Source: Antarcticimicrobium sediminis (GTDB taxonomy: Bacteria; Pseudomonadota; Alphaproteobacteria; Rhodobacterales; Rhodobacteraceae). Taken from it: a DNA stretch of 64,000 nucleotides. The position numbers and the translations under genes were made by a program. Location of the stretch: assembly GCF_004348975.1 (NCBI RefSeq), contig NZ_SMFP01000008.1:20080-84079 (forward strand), in the 5' to 3' direction. Shown piece after piece: positions 56,637-64,000 of the stretch (position 1 is the first letter of the stretch; each line of letters opens with the position of its first letter). The notes under the pieces were generated by a model. It was given only the letters and a program-made list of their open reading frames with translations, made no database searches and was not told where the DNA came from.

Positions 56637-57225
56637 TCCGATCGACATCTTGCAGGCCGCCTTGGCCCGACCGGGCGCTGAAACCTCGGATTTCGAGCTG
56701 AATCCGGGGTTCTTGCCCCCTGCCGGGCGCAAGTTGCGTCCTGCGGGCGTGCTTGTCCCGGTGTCGCTGGTCGGGTCGGAGCCACGGCTGATCCTGACCA
56801 AACGCTCCTCGGCGCTCAGGCATCATCCGGGCCAGATCGCCTTTCCCGGCGGCAAGCAGGAAGAGGCGGACGCCGACGTGACCGCCACCGCCCTGCGCGA
56901 AGCCGAGGAAGAGATCGGTCTGCCGCGTGGGCTGCCCAAGATCCTTGGCCATCTGTCCGAGCATGAGACCGGGACCGGGTTCAAGGTCACGCCGGTTCTG
57001 GCCGTGCTGGAGCGGGCGTTTGACCCGGTGTCCGAACCCGGCGAGGTCGAAGACGTGTTCTCGGTACCGCTGGCGCATGTGCTGAACCCGGAAAACTATC
57101 TGATCGAATCGCGGCAATGGCAGGGCGGGCGGCGCTATTACTTCACGGTGCCCTGCGGCCCCTATTATATCTGGGGCGCAACCGCGCGGATGCTGCGCGG
57201 GCTGGCGCTGCGGGCGCAGGCATGA
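56629..57225 (+). CDS. CoA pyrophosphatase-type NUDIX hydrolase
   Basis: 198 residues. The NuCoA signature LTKRSSALRHHPGQ followed by AFPGG, then the Nudix box at 74-96 (GGKQEEADADV, REAEEEIGLP), marks the CoA-diphosphatase group (NudL/YeaB type). It hydrolyses CoA and oxidised CoA to phosphopantetheine. It overlaps hslO and, by 4 nt, cca. Confidence 0.92.
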   Translation: MRDPIDILQAALARPGAETSDFELNPGFLPPAGRKLRPAGVLVPVSLVGSEPRLILTKRSSALRHHPGQIAFPGGKQEEADADVTATALREAEEEIGLPRGLPKILGHLSEHETGTGFKVTPVLAVLERAFDPVSEPGEVEDVFSVPLAHVLNPENYLIESRQWQGGRRYYFTVPCGPYYIWGATARMLRGLALRAQA

Positions 57226-58391
57226 CCCGGATCAGCGAAGACTGGCTGTCCGAGCCCGCGACACAGGCGGTCTGCGCCGCGCTCGAGGCGGGCGGCGCGC
57301 AGGCCTTGTTCGTGGGCGGCTGCGTGCGCAACGCGCTGATGGGGGTGGCGGTCAGCGATATCGACATCTCCACTGATGCGGTGCCCGAGCGGGTGATCGC
57401 GCTGGCCAAGGCGGCCGGGATCAAGGCGGTGCCGACGGGGATCGACCATGGCACGGTAACATTGGTCAAGGACGGCATCCCGCATGAGGTGACCAGTTTT
57501 CGCAAGGACATAGAGACCGACGGGCGGCGCGCGGTGGTGGCCTATTCCACCCGTATCGAGGACGATGCGGCGCGGCGCGATTTCACCATGAACGCGCTTT
57601 ATGCGCGGCCCGACGGCACCGTGTTGGACCCGTTGGGGGGCTTGCCCGATCTGCGCGCGCGGCGGGTGCGTTTCATCGGCGAGGCGCGCGACCGCATCCG
57701 CGAGGATTATCTGCGCAGCCTGCGCTATTTCCGTTTTCACGCTTGGTATGGCTGCGACGCACTGGGGTTTGACCCCGAGGCACTGGCGGCGATTGCCGAC
57801 ACGCTGGACGGGCTTGCCACGCTGTCGCGTGAGCGGGTGGGGGCCGAGCTGTTGAAACTGCTTGCAGCCCCTGATCCGGCGCCCTCGGTGGCGGCGATGC
57901 GCTCGACCGGGGCGCTGGGGCTGTTTCTGCCCGGGTCGGATGACCGAGCGCTGGCACCCTTGGTGCATCTTGAGCGTCAGGCGGGCGTTGCACCGGATGG
58001 GCTGCGGCGGCTGGCGGCGCTGGGCGGCGTCGATGTGGCCGAGGCGCTGCGGCTGAGCAAGGCGAAAGCGCGGGCGCTTGCGGCGATGCGCGAAGCGGCG
58101 GCGGATACGGCCGGGCCGAGTGAGCTGGGCTATCGGCTGAAAGGGTCAGCCGGGCGCGATGCGCTGCTGTTGCGCTGTGCCTGGTTGGAGCAGAACTGGC
58201 CCGAGGGCGCGGGCGCGCAGATCGACCACGGCGCGGCGGCGAAATTCCCGGTGATCGCGCGCGATCTGATGCCGGAATATACCGGCGCGGCACTGGGTAA
58301 ACGCTTGGCCGATCTTGAAAAAATCTGGATCTCCGCAGGGTTTACCGGGGACAAGGTGGCGTTGCTTTCGGGTGACAGCGGGGCCGACTAA
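57222..58391 (+). CDS. CCA tRNA nucleotidyltransferase-family protein
   Basis: 389 residues, class II nucleotidyltransferase. GGCVRNALMG (about 31-40) and VSDIDIST with the metal-binding DxD are the head-domain markers; RDFTMNALY and EDYLRSLRYFRFHA follow. It adds or repairs the 3'-CCA end of tRNA, or may be a poly(A) polymerase-like paralogue, since the two classes are hard to tell by eye. ATG 57222 overlaps the NUDIX stop (ATGA). The gene ends 82 nt before the leader ORF. Confidence 0.9.
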   Translation: MTRISEDWLSEPATQAVCAALEAGGAQALFVGGCVRNALMGVAVSDIDISTDAVPERVIALAKAAGIKAVPTGIDHGTVTLVKDGIPHEVTSFRKDIETDGRRAVVAYSTRIEDDAARRDFTMNALYARPDGTVLDPLGGLPDLRARRVRFIGEARDRIREDYLRSLRYFRFHAWYGCDALGFDPEALAAIADTLDGLATLSRERVGAELLKLLAAPDPAPSVAAMRSTGALGLFLPGSDDRALAPLVHLERQAGVAPDGLRRLAALGGVDVAEALRLSKAKARALAAMREAAADTAGPSELGYRLKGSAGRDALLLRCAWLEQNWPEGAGAQIDHGAAAKFPVIARDLMPEYTGAALGKRLADLEKIWISAGFTGDKVALLSGDSGAD

Positions 58392-58392
58392 A

Positions 58393-58411
58393 TACATGTC
58401 AAAGGCATGTA
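58393..58411. promoter_or_regulatory. Inverted repeat ahead of the ABC-exporter leader
   Basis: TACATG, seven bases, CATGTA: a perfect interrupted dyad just after the cca stop. TGTAAT (58408-58413) within its right part is one base from a -10 element, although a -35 is not clear. It could be the binding site of a dimeric repressor. Seen in the sequence; function is inference. Confidence 0.35.
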
Positions 58412-58433
58412 ATAGGTGACAAGCCGATCGTGA

Positions 58434-58445
58434 TTGGCTAGCCAA
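58434..58445. promoter_or_regulatory. Perfect 12-bp palindrome TTGGCTAGCCAA
   Basis: A second dyad in the same gap, 23 bp after the first. It lies 29 bp before the start codon of the short leader frame. No ordinary gene occupies the region. The role is unknown; an operator or the 5' arm of an RNA fold are both possible. Confidence 0.35.
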
Positions 58446-58473
58446 AGCATCGAAACCTTGTTGGAGGATGCGC

Positions 58474-58500
58474 ATGTATCACGGGATCTGGAACAGCTAA
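58474..58500 (+). CDS. Candidate 8-codon leader peptide before the ABC exporter
   Basis: ATG at 58474 encodes MYHGIWNS and then TAA. GGAGG (58463-58467) is 6 nt upstream, an ideal ribosome site, better than needed for a chance ORF. An in-frame ATG at 58468 is too close. Right after the stop a CGCTGAAC/GTTCAGTG hairpin (58501-58538, one G-T pair) can form. The exporter starts 87 nt after the stop. Short leader peptides control some exporters by ribosome stalling; no test of this is possible from sequence. Confidence 0.4.
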   Translation: MYHGIWNS

Positions 58501-58587
58501 CGCTGAACGACCGGACCTTGTGCGGGTGGTGTTCAGTGCCGCCCTTATTGCATCTGCATTCTTTTCGCTCTGCCGGAGTAGTCCGAC

Positions 58588-60426
58588 ATGTTTCGTTTCT
58601 TTGAAAATCTCGTCGACCCCTATTGCGCCTATACGCAGGAGGATCGCCCCCCGACCCGGCTTTGGCCGTTCCTGCGCGCCTATGCCCGGCCGTTTCGCCG
58701 GGTGTTCATCTGGGCCGGGCTGTTGTCAGTTGCTGTCGCGGCGATCGAGGTCTGGCTGATCTATTATATGGGCCGGGTGGTCGATATTCTGGGCGGCACC
58801 CCGGCGCAGGTCTGGGCCGATCACGGGCTGGAGCTGCTGCTGGTCGTAGGGTTCATCCTGTTCCTGCGTCCGCTGATCCAGCTGTTGGACGTGTTGTTTC
58901 TGAACAATGCGATCCTGCCCAATTTCGGCACGATGATCCGGTGGCGCGCGCATAAACATGTGTTGCGCCAGTCGGTCGGCTGGTTCGAAAACGATTTCGC
59001 CGGCCGCATCGCTAACCGGATCATGCAGACCCCGCCCGCAGCGGGCGAGGTGGTGTTTCAGGTCTTTGACGCGATTTCCTTTTCTATCGCCTATTTCATC
59101 GGCGCCGGTGTGCTGCTGATCACGGCAGATGCGCGGCTGCTGGTGCCGCTGCTCGGTTGGCTGGTGCTATATGGTGTGCTGATCGGCTGGACCGTGCGCC
59201 GGGTTGGCCCGGCGTCCAAGGCGGCCTCGGACGCGCGCTCGGCGATCACCGGGCGGGTGGTCGACAGCTATTCCAATATCCATTCGGTCAAGATGTTCGC
59301 CCATGATGATCGTGAGTTGAACTATGCCAAGGACGCGATTGAAGAATCGCGCCGCACCTTTCAGGCCGAGATGCGGATCTTTACCATCATGGATGCGACA
59401 TTGGTGATGCTGAACGGGTTGCTGATCGTCGGCGTGGTCGGTTGGGCTATCTGGCTTTGGATGCAGGGGCAGGCGAGCGTCGGGGTGGTCGCCGCCACCA
59501 CTGCGCTGACCCTGCGGCTGAATGCGATGACCGGCTGGATCATGTGGGCGCTAACCACGTTTTTCCGCCAACTCGGCGTGGTGGCCGAGGGGATGGAAAC
59601 CATCGCGCAGCCGCTTGATCTGGTGGATGCACCCGATGCGCGCGAGTTGGTCCTGACCAAGGGCGAGATCGAGTTGCGGGGCGTTTCGCACCATTACGGG
59701 CGCGGGGCGGGCGGGCTCGACTCCCTCGACCTGACGATCCGGCCGGGCGAAAAGGTTGGGCTGATCGGGCGCTCGGGGGCGGGAAAATCGTCGCTGGTGA
59801 AGCTGTTGTTGCGATTCTACGACGTGGAAAGCGGGCAAATCCTGATCGACGGACAGGATATCTCCAAGCTGACGCAAGACAGCCTGCGCAGCCAGATCGG
59901 CATGGTGCAACAGGACAGCGCGCTGATGCATCGCTCGGTGCGCGACAATCTTCTGTATGGGCGGCCCGAGGCGAGCGAGGACGAGATGATCGCCGCCGCC
60001 AAACAGGCCGAGGCGCATGAGTTCATCCTTGATCTTGCCGATCCGCAGGGGCGGCGCGGCTATGACGCCCATGTCGGGGAACGCGGCGTGAAACTGTCGG
60101 GCGGGCAGCGGCAACGGGTGACGCTGGCGCGGGTGATCCTCAAGGATGCGCCGATCCTGCTGCTGGACGAGGCAACCTCGGCGCTGGATTCCGAGGTCGA
60201 AGCTGCGATCCAGAAAACCCTGTATGGCATGATGCAGGGCAAGACCGTCATTGCCATCGCGCACAGGCTTTCTACCATCGCCGAGATGGACAGAATTCTG
60301 GTGATGGACCGGGGCCGTATCGTGGAACAGGGCAGCCATGCAGACCTGCTGGCCAAGGGCGGGCTATATGCCCGGTTCTGGGCGCGGCAATCGGGCGGGT
60401 TTCTGAACCCGGAGGCGGTGGAATGA
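58588..60426 (+). CDS. ABC exporter half-transporter, first of a pair
   Basis: 612 residues. Six predicted transmembrane spans fill the first about 330 residues. The ATPase has Walker A GRSGAGKSS (about 394-402), signature LSGGQRQR (about 503), Walker B ILLLDEATSALD with the catalytic Glu, and the H-loop AIAHRLST. Type IV (MsbA/Sav1866-like) fold. The substrate is unknown; lipid-like molecules or drugs are usual. It overlaps the next gene by 4 nt and they very likely form a heterodimer. Both ATPase sites look complete. Confidence 0.93.
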   Translation: MFRFFENLVDPYCAYTQEDRPPTRLWPFLRAYARPFRRVFIWAGLLSVAVAAIEVWLIYYMGRVVDILGGTPAQVWADHGLELLLVVGFILFLRPLIQLLDVLFLNNAILPNFGTMIRWRAHKHVLRQSVGWFENDFAGRIANRIMQTPPAAGEVVFQVFDAISFSIAYFIGAGVLLITADARLLVPLLGWLVLYGVLIGWTVRRVGPASKAASDARSAITGRVVDSYSNIHSVKMFAHDDRELNYAKDAIEESRRTFQAEMRIFTIMDATLVMLNGLLIVGVVGWAIWLWMQGQASVGVVAATTALTLRLNAMTGWIMWALTTFFRQLGVVAEGMETIAQPLDLVDAPDARELVLTKGEIELRGVSHHYGRGAGGLDSLDLTIRPGEKVGLIGRSGAGKSSLVKLLLRFYDVESGQILIDGQDISKLTQDSLRSQIGMVQQDSALMHRSVRDNLLYGRPEASEDEMIAAAKQAEAHEFILDLADPQGRRGYDAHVGERGVKLSGGQRQRVTLARVILKDAPILLLDEATSALDSEVEAAIQKTLYGMMQGKTVIAIAHRLSTIAEMDRILVMDRGRIVEQGSHADLLAKGGLYARFWARQSGGFLNPEAVE

Positions 60427-62255
60427 GGCTTGGGCACTGGATCGACCCGTTTCGCCCGGCCGAGGGGGCGCCGCCGCAGACGCTGTTGGCGTTTATCCTG
60501 TGGTGCCTCAAGGGCGCTGGGCCGACGCTGATTTTCGCAACGGTGGTATCCTGCGCCGCGGGCGCACTGGAGGCTGGGACCGCGTATATCCTTGGGCTGG
60601 TGGTGGATACGGCGGTGAGCGGCGGGCCGGATCACCTGTTTGATCCGGCGAATATGGTGAAGCTCGCGGTCGCGGTGGGGTTTTTTCTGATCCTGCGGCC
60701 GCTGCTGTTCGGGCTGTCGTCGGCGGCCAACGCGATCGCGGTGGGGCCGAACGTGAACCCGATGGTTCTGGCGCGTCTGCATCGCTGGACGTTGGGCCAG
60801 TCGGTGCAGTTCTTTGACGATGATTTCGCCGGCCGGATTGCGCAGAAACAGATGCAGGCGGCAGGGGCTGTCACCAATGTGGCGGTAGAATCAATCAATG
60901 TCGTGGCCTTTGCCCTGGCCTCGATCCTTGGCTCGCTGGTTCTGATGACCTCGATCAGCTGGCATGTGACGCTGTTGTTCCTGCTTTGGCTTGTCCTCTA
61001 TCTGATCATCATCCGCTGGTTCCTGCCCCGGGTGCGCGAACGTGCGGCGGGCCGGGCCGGGGCGCGGGCGGTGGTGTCGGGCCAGATCGTCGACACCATC
61101 ACCAATATCAAGACGGTGAAATTGTTTGCCCATGCCGATCATGAGGATCGCGCGGCGCTGGGCGCATTGCGCGGCTTTCGCGATCGGGCGCTGCGCTTTG
61201 GCCGTTTGGCGGCGCTGTTCCGGTTCTGCCTGATGGGGCTGGCCGGGGTTTTGCCGGTGCTGCTGATCGGCGCGACGTTGCTGTTGTGGCGGCAGGGGCT
61301 GGCAAGCGAGGGCAATATTGTCGCCGCCGGCGCGGTGGCGATCCGGCTGTCGCAGATGACCGGCTGGGTCAGCTTCGCGCTGATGGGCATCTATTCCGAC
61401 ATCGGCGAGATCGAGGATGGTATGCGCACCTTGACCCCGCCGGTGCGCTTGCACGATGCGCCGGGGGCGACGGCGTTGCAGGTACCAGAGGGCGAGATCG
61501 TTTTCGACAAGGTGAACTTTGCCTATGGGCGCGAGGTTGGCGGCGTGTCGGACATCAATCTGACCATTCACGCGGGCGAAAAACTGGGCATCGTTGGCGC
61601 CTCGGGGGCGGGAAAATCGACCTTGGTTTCGCTGCTGTTGCGGCTCTATCAAGCGGAAAATGGGGAAATCCGCATTGATGGCCAGCCGATCCAGTCGGTG
61701 ACGCAGGAAAGCCTGCGGCGCCAGATCGGCATGGTCACGCAGGAAACCGCGATGTTCAACCGCTCGGCCATGGACAACATCCGCTATGGCTGGCCCGATG
61801 CCACCGATGACGAGGTGATGCGCGCCGCCAAAAAGGCCGAGGCGCATGAGTTCATCCAGACCCTTGGCGATCATATGGGGCGCAAAGGCTATGACGCGCA
61901 TCTGGGCGAACGCGGGGTCAAGCTTTCGGGCGGGCAGCGGCAACGGGTGGCCTTGGCGCGCGCCATTCTCAAGGATGCGCCGATCCTGGTTCTGGACGAG
62001 GCGACCTCGGCGCTGGATTCCGAGGTCGAGGCGGCGATCCAGACCGCGCTGGAACGGGTGATGCAGGGCAAGACGGTGCTGGCCATTGCGCACCGGCTTT
62101 CAACCCTGTCCGAGATGGATCGTATCATCGTGTTGGAGGCGGGGCGCATCGTCGAACAGGGCAGCCATGAGGTGCTTTTGGCGCGCAATGGACGGTATGC
62201 CCAGTTCTGGGCGCGGCAATCAGGCGGGTTTTTACGGACCGAAGAAACGGAATAG
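60423..62255 (+). CDS. ABC exporter half-transporter, second of a pair
   Basis: 610 residues, similar in plan to its neighbour: six transmembrane spans, then GASGAGKST (about 392), LSGGQRQR (about 502), ILVLDEATSALD and AIAHRLST. ATG 60423 overlaps the upstream stop (ATGA). The two proteins share identical signature and Walker B segments, so they probably arose by duplication. They differ mainly in the membrane part. The leader at 58393-58587 probably governs both genes. Confidence 0.93.
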   Translation: MRLGHWIDPFRPAEGAPPQTLLAFILWCLKGAGPTLIFATVVSCAAGALEAGTAYILGLVVDTAVSGGPDHLFDPANMVKLAVAVGFFLILRPLLFGLSSAANAIAVGPNVNPMVLARLHRWTLGQSVQFFDDDFAGRIAQKQMQAAGAVTNVAVESINVVAFALASILGSLVLMTSISWHVTLLFLLWLVLYLIIIRWFLPRVRERAAGRAGARAVVSGQIVDTITNIKTVKLFAHADHEDRAALGALRGFRDRALRFGRLAALFRFCLMGLAGVLPVLLIGATLLLWRQGLASEGNIVAAGAVAIRLSQMTGWVSFALMGIYSDIGEIEDGMRTLTPPVRLHDAPGATALQVPEGEIVFDKVNFAYGREVGGVSDINLTIHAGEKLGIVGASGAGKSTLVSLLLRLYQAENGEIRIDGQPIQSVTQESLRRQIGMVTQETAMFNRSAMDNIRYGWPDATDDEVMRAAKKAEAHEFIQTLGDHMGRKGYDAHLGERGVKLSGGQRQRVALARAILKDAPILVLDEATSALDSEVEAAIQTALERVMQGKTVLAIAHRLSTLSEMDRIIVLEAGRIVEQGSHEVLLARNGRYAQFWARQSGGFLRTEETE

Positions 62256-62294
62256 GGACTGTTGCCGCAGGGCCGCTGCGGCTATCACGCGCAT

Positions 62295-63554
62295 ATGACA
62301 AAGCAATTCACGATAGAACGGTTGGGCCATCAGGGCGACGGCGTGGCGCAGGGGTCGATCTTTGCGCCGCGGACACTTCCCGGTGAGGTGGTCAGCGGTG
62401 TGGTCGAAGGCGACCGGTTGACCGAAATCCGGATCGAAACGCCATCATCTGATCGGGTGAAGCCGGTTTGCCGGCATTATCAGGGGTGCGGTGGCTGCCA
62501 GTTGCAGCACGCTTCCGAGCCCTTTGTCGCGGGTTGGAAACAGGAGGTGGTGCGCCGGGCGCTGATGGCGCAGCGGATCGAAACGGTGTTCCGCCCGATC
62601 CTGACCTCGCCACCGCAATCGCGGCGGCGGGCCACGTTTGCCGCGCGGCGCACCAAAAAGGGCGCGCTGGCCGGGTTTCACGGTCGCGCCTCGGACAGCA
62701 TTGTCGAGATTCCGGACTGTCAGCTGTTGCTGCCGGGGCTGCTGGCCGCCTTGCCGGTGGCCGAGGCGCTGGCCATGGTGGGCGGCAGTCGCAAGGCGGT
62801 GCTGGCCGTCACCGCGACGTTGTCAGAGGTCGGGCTTGATATCGCGGCGAGCGGCGGCAAACCGCTGGACGGGCCGTTGCAGGTGGTGCTGGCCCAGCTG
62901 ACCGAACGCCACGGGCTGGCCCGCCTTGCTTGGGATGGTGAGGTGATCGCCATGCGCGCAGGTCCGGTGCAGCGGTTCGGTGCCGCCGCCGTGGTGCCGC
63001 CGTCGGGGGCCTTTCTTCAGGCCACACAACAGGGCGAGGCGGCGCTTTTGGCGACGCTGCGCGAGATCGTTGGCCCGGCCCGGCGCATCGTCGACCTGTT
63101 TGCGGGCTGCGGCACCTTTTCGCTGCCGCTGGCCGAGCGGGCCGAGGTGCACGCGGTCGAGGCCGACAAGGCGATGATCGCTGCGCTGGACGCTGGTTGG
63201 CGCAAGGCGCAGGGCCTCAAGGCGGTAAGTTCCGAGGCGCGGGATCTGTTCCGTCGCCCGCTGATGCCGGATGAGTTGGCCCCGTTTACAGCGCCCTTCG
63301 ACGCCGCCGTTCTGGACCCGCCGCGCGCGGGAGCCGAGGCGCAGGTCGAGCAGCTTGCTTTGGCGCGGGTGCCGGTGATCGCCTATGTCTCGTGCAATCC
63401 GGTGACCTTCGCGCGCGATGCGGCGCGTCTGATCGCGGCGGGCTATAGCCTGAATTGGGTGCAGGTGGTGGACCAGTTCCGCTGGTCGGCGCATGTGGAG
63501 CTTGCGGCGTCGTTCACCTTGGATAAAACCAAGGATAAAATCAAAAAAGCCTAA
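62295..63554 (+). CDS. Class I RNA m5U methyltransferase (RumA/TrmA-like)
   Basis: 419 residues. A TRAM-like N-terminus (GHQGDGVAQGSIFAP) is followed by a likely Fe-S cluster: Cys59, Cys65 and Cys68 in CRHYQGCGGC and a later Cys near 144. The SAM part shows VDLFAGCGTFSLPLA, and the catalytic Cys is in YVSCNPVTFARDA. It methylates uridine at C5 in rRNA or tRNA; which position is not decidable by eye. ATG 62295 lies 39 nt after the second ABC gene, so it may share that transcript. Confidence 0.9.
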   Translation: MTKQFTIERLGHQGDGVAQGSIFAPRTLPGEVVSGVVEGDRLTEIRIETPSSDRVKPVCRHYQGCGGCQLQHASEPFVAGWKQEVVRRALMAQRIETVFRPILTSPPQSRRRATFAARRTKKGALAGFHGRASDSIVEIPDCQLLLPGLLAALPVAEALAMVGGSRKAVLAVTATLSEVGLDIAASGGKPLDGPLQVVLAQLTERHGLARLAWDGEVIAMRAGPVQRFGAAAVVPPSGAFLQATQQGEAALLATLREIVGPARRIVDLFAGCGTFSLPLAERAEVHAVEADKAMIAALDAGWRKAQGLKAVSSEARDLFRRPLMPDELAPFTAPFDAAVLDPPRAGAEAQVEQLALARVPVIAYVSCNPVTFARDAARLIAAGYSLNWVQVVDQFRWSAHVELAASFTLDKTKDKIKKA

Positions 63555-63572
63555 CAGGCAGGAGACGGGCAG

Positions 63573-64000
63573 ATGCAATTCAGAACCCGACTTGAAGGTT
63601 TTCTGGAGCTCCCGGCGTTCGGCCGGTTCATCACCGGCGTCATCGTGGTCAACGCGGTGCTGCTGGGGATGGAAACCTCGGAAACGCTGATGTCGCGCAT
63701 CGGACCGCTGATCGAGGCGCTGGACAAGCTGTGTCTGGCGATTTTCGTGATCGAGATCGCGCTCAAGATGGTGGCGCAGGGCTGGCGGTTCTTTGTCTAT
63801 GGCTGGAACCTGTTCGACTTTTTCATCGTCGGCATTTCGCTGGTGCCCGGGGCGCAGGGGCTTTCGGTGCTGCGGGCGCTTCGGATTTTGCGGGTGTTGC
63901 GGGTGATTTCCGTGGCGCCGCGTCTGCGCCGGGTGGTCGAGGGGTTCATCACCGCACTGCCCGGTATGGGCAGCGTGTTCTTTCTGATGGCGATCATCTT
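63573..64000 (+). CDS. Voltage-gated ion channel (NaChBac-like), N-terminal part
   Basis: The first 142 residues, cut by the window edge. S1 (about 16-34, FGRFITGVIVVNAVLLGME), S2 (52-68, LCLAIFVIEIALKMVAQG), S3 (79-92, WNLFDFFIVGISLV) and S4 with voltage-sensing arginines R101, R104, R107 and R110 in every-third spacing (LRALRILRVLRVIS) are visible. This is a single-domain, six-helix channel. The pore and selectivity filter lie outside the window, so sodium versus other ions cannot be decided. GGAGACGGGC is upstream of ATG 63573. Confidence 0.87.
   Translation, partial: MQFRTRLEGFLELPAFGRFITGVIVVNAVLLGMETSETLMSRIGPLIEALDKLCLAIFVIEIALKMVAQGWRFFVYGWNLFDFFIVGISLVPGAQGLSVLRALRILRVLRVISVAPRLRRVVEGFITALPGMGSVFFLMAII

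Noticed and set aside
58520-58759. An ORF beginning MRVVFSAALIASAFFSLC that looks like a signal peptide
   Set aside because: It runs out of frame into the first ABC gene, and the hydrophobic start is a by-product of the leader DNA. The ABC gene with its own start covers the region better.
1-64000. rRNA, tRNA, CRISPR, prophage, insertion sequences
   Set aside because: No cloverleaf, repeat-spacer array, transposase or phage gene was seen. Genes are near-continuous and of housekeeping type. A covariance-model scan for tRNA was not possible here.

Overview
This is a GC-rich alphaproteobacterial chromosome segment, almost certainly from a Rhodobacteraceae (Roseobacter-group) bacterium. The evidence is the gene order and content: a divergent regB // senC-regA redox module close to ahcY, the tsaE-amgK-murU-addB-addA-trxA string, the maf-aroE-coaE-dnaQ and rho-mnmE-mnmG-rsmG-parA-parB blocks, alpha-type AddAB, a periplasmic-type MsrA, and a start-of-gene parS arrangement. 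Coding density is very high, with many ATGA or 1-8 nt overlaps. I saw no rRNA, tRNA, CRISPR array, prophage or insertion sequence.

Layout. 1-3.8 kb: a partial mitofilin-like gene and hemD (leftward), then tsaD-gpsA-yciI-EVE (rightward). 3.8-10 kb: ahcY with a structured leader, an HD phosphohydrolase, a family 61 glycosyltransferase, and the RegB/RegA/SenC redox system. 10-20.6 kb: a long co-directional run: a membrane-anchored PAS protein that looks like the kinase-less DivL of this family, tsaE, amgK, murU, addB, addA, trxA, closed by a strong terminator. 20.6-28.3 kb: a capsule-synthesis-like protein, hslVU behind a sigma32-type promoter, a lipoprotein hydrolase, then smr-mltA-timA (leftward) and fxsA, secB (rightward).

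28.4-39 kb is the replication and segregation core. dnaQ-coaE-aroE-maf read leftward and hemJ-rho-mnmE-mnmG-rsmG-parA-parB read rightward away from a 406-bp intergenic region that holds DnaA-box-like sequences and AT-rich blocks. I read this as the probable chromosomal oriC. Two perfect 16-bp parS palindromes lie inside the first codons of mnmG and rsmG, and weaker copies lie in hemW and hslU.

39-46 kb: hemW-rdgB-rph (leftward) divergent from hrcA-grpE, then mutS. 46-53 kb: the malic enzyme maeB, a ribokinase-family kinase, msrA, an SCP2-domain protein, argG and ilvA. 53-58.4 kb: an Hpt protein divergent from a response-regulator/PP2C phosphatase, a NUDIX hydrolase, hslO, a CoA-type NUDIX hydrolase and cca. 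58.4-64 kb: a short leader with an 8-codon reading frame and two inverted repeats, followed by a two-gene ABC exporter, an RNA m5U-methyltransferase-like protein, and the first 142 codons of a NaChBac-like voltage-gated channel cut by the window edge.

Most of the window is housekeeping: tRNA and rRNA modification, DNA repair, proteostasis (HslVU, HrcA, GrpE, Hsp33, SecB, Trx), cell-wall recycling and chromosome segregation. The parts most worth a second look are the oriC/parS region, the DivL-like gene with a CtrA-like box, the ABC-exporter leader, and the ahcY leader.
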